Shown piece by piece: positions 38,009 through 38,909 of a stretch of DNA of 38,909 bases. The notes beneath the pieces were generated by a model. It did no database searches and was not told the DNA's origin. It worked only from the letters and a program-made list of their open reading frames with translations. Numbering within the stretch: the stretch's first letter is position 1; every line of letters starts with the position of its first letter. The translations under genes and the position numbers were made by a program. This DNA is from Cellulomonas cellasea (lineage in GTDB: Bacteria > Actinomycetota > Actinomycetes > Actinomycetales > Cellulomonadaceae): the NCBI RefSeq assembly GCF_006538745.1, contig NZ_BJLR01000012.1, positions 1 to 38,909 on the forward strand, read 5' to 3'.

Positions 38009-38909
38009 TACACCGCGTTCGCCGCCACCCACAGCGGCCCCGCCCCCCTGGCGATCTGAGGCCAGCCGTCCCAGTTGGCCTTGTTGCACGACGCGTTGTA
38101 GTGGCAGTACTTGATCGGGTAGTTGAAGCCGCGACCGTCCTCGGTGATGCTGGACATCTTGGCGTGGTCCAGCCCGGAGCCGCTGAGGAAGAGGTACTTG
38201 TGCCCCGGATGCCTCGACGCCTTGGTGTTGAGCGCGCTGCCGGTGTTCACCACCCAGTCCGCCCCCGAGCCGACGGCGGACCAGTCGGTGCCCATCTTGG
38301 ACTGGGGGTTGCCGTAGGGGGCGATCCAGGAGCGCATGAAGCTGCTGCCCGGGATCATCTCGCACACCTGGAAGCGGGACGTGGAGCAGCCTCCCCACAC
38401 GGAGGCCCGGGCCCCTTCGTGCGGGCTGGACAGGGTCGCGACGTCCTCGATGTAGAGGTACGGCGGGAAGGTGCGGCCTGAGGCGGTCCTCCACTGCTTC
38501 TGCGTCCCGGTGATCGCCGTCCGGGTGACGAGCCCGCCCATGGAGTGGGCGATCACGTCGACCGGCACCCCGTTGCGCGAGTACGTGTTGTAGATGTACC
38601 AGGCGAAGGCCGAGCCCAGGTCCTCGATCGCATGGCCCGCGCCACCCGCCCCTGGGATCCGGGTGCAGCCGCTCCCGCCGGACCAGTAGTAGGTCAGCTT
38701 CCTGACCTTGCCGCCCCACCCTCGCGTGTTGTTGAGATACCTCTCGACCTTGCCGTCGCCCCAGTAGTCGTTGCAGTTGACGGAAGCATTCTTGTTGAAG
38801 CCGTGCAGCAGGATCAGCGTCTTGTACCCGTTGCTGCGACCCGGCGCCGCTGCGGCGCTGCCCAGGTCTGCCCCGGACGCCGAGTCGCAGTCGGCCGAGG
38901 GCGCCGGGA
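37993..38909 (-). CDS. secreted alpha/beta-hydrolase (lipase/esterase), 5' end beyond the window
   Basis: The frame is open from the stop at 37993 to the right edge, giving 304 residues without a start; the ATG/GTG codons inside are internal. The visible part begins with an Ala/Ser-rich stretch like the linker of an exported protein. Then come TLILLHGFN (oxyanion region), VDVIAHSMGGLVTR with the nucleophilic serine, TLSSPHEGA and, near the C-terminus, GLDHAKM, whose histidine may complete the triad. Several cysteines suggest an extracellular enzyme. The fold fits triacylglycerol lipases or esterases, substrate unknown. It may be a target of the adjacent SARP regulator. Confidence 0.85.
   Translation of the reverse strand, partial: PAPSADCDSASGADLGSAAAAPGRSNGYKTLILLHGFNKNASVNCNDYWGDGKVERYLNNTRGWGGKVRKLTYYWSGGSGCTRIPGAGGAGHAIEDLGSAFAWYIYNTYSRNGVPVDVIAHSMGGLVTRTAITGTQKQWRTASGRTFPPYLYIEDVATLSSPHEGARASVWGGCSTSRFQVCEMIPGSSFMRSWIAPYGNPQSKMGTDWSAVGSGADWVVNTGSALNTKASRHPGHKYLFLSGSGLDHAKMSSITEDGRGFNYPIKYCHYNASCNKANWDGWPQIARGAGPLWVAANAVYYSSW

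Overview
The window comes from a very GC-rich (roughly 73-75% by eye) actinobacterium. The best fit is a Cellulomonas-like member of the Micrococcales. The reasons are secreted carbohydrate-active enzymes with discoidin modules, a CelR-like LacI repressor with 14-bp GAGAGCGCTCTC-type operators, an SCO4848-family membrane protein, a RamB-type regulator beside the glyoxylate-shunt genes, and several leaderless genes with an A-plus-T -10 box six bases before the start codon. This is inferred from gene content; no rRNA or other marker is present. I see no tRNA, rRNA, CRISPR array, IS element or prophage.

Layout. Positions 1-1262 (minus) hold the start of a secreted protein and a secreted beta-helix protein. 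Positions 1616-5937 hold two c-di-GMP genes, a GAF-GGDEF-EAL protein and a membrane GGDEF protein, either side of methionine aminopeptidase. Positions 6045-9660 hold a TerF-like VWA protein, a secreted GH16-like protein, and a divergent MDR oxidoreductase/MarR pair whose shared promoter carries three copies of an 18-bp operator. A 399-bp gene-poor stretch (9661-10059) has unusual inverted repeats and a mini-ORF behind a near-perfect Shine-Dalgarno sequence. Positions 10060-15157 are the glyoxylate shunt (aceB, aceA) with a divergent RamB-like regulator. Positions 15226-20845 hold a small membrane protein, a LacI repressor, and two secreted discoidin proteins: a TIM-barrel glycosidase and a DUF1996 protein. 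Twin LacI-type operators sit in the divergent promoter region.

Positions 20867-23031 hold DedA (with a translationally coupled leaderless leader ORF), a nitroreductase and a second MarR. Positions 23140-28772 are the most unusual part: an AfsA-type (gamma-butyrolactone synthase-like) gene, an aromatic-hydroxylase-type flavoprotein, a HAD-IB phosphatase and an MDR enoyl-reductase-like protein on the minus strand, with a divergent F420/NADP-reductase-like gene. This resembles a butanolide or other small-signal biosynthesis locus. Its afsA gene appears broken by a deletion plus frameshift just after the conserved LVHR motif. The afsA and HAD promoters share a motif.

Positions 28951-34269 hold a DUF1206 membrane protein, a glycerophosphodiesterase, an ECF42-type sigma factor operon with two YciI/DGPF proteins, and an MFS exporter. 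Positions 34401-38909 hold a 41-codon ORF translationally coupled to a 1161-residue HTH-SARP-BTAD-NB-ARC-TPR regulator, and a convergent secreted esterase/lipase that runs off the right edge.

Transcription units are mostly separated by GC-rich hairpins without U-tracts. Local regulator/target pairs (MarR-MDR, LacI-glycosidase, RamB-aceA, ECF42-YciI) dominate the logic of the window.
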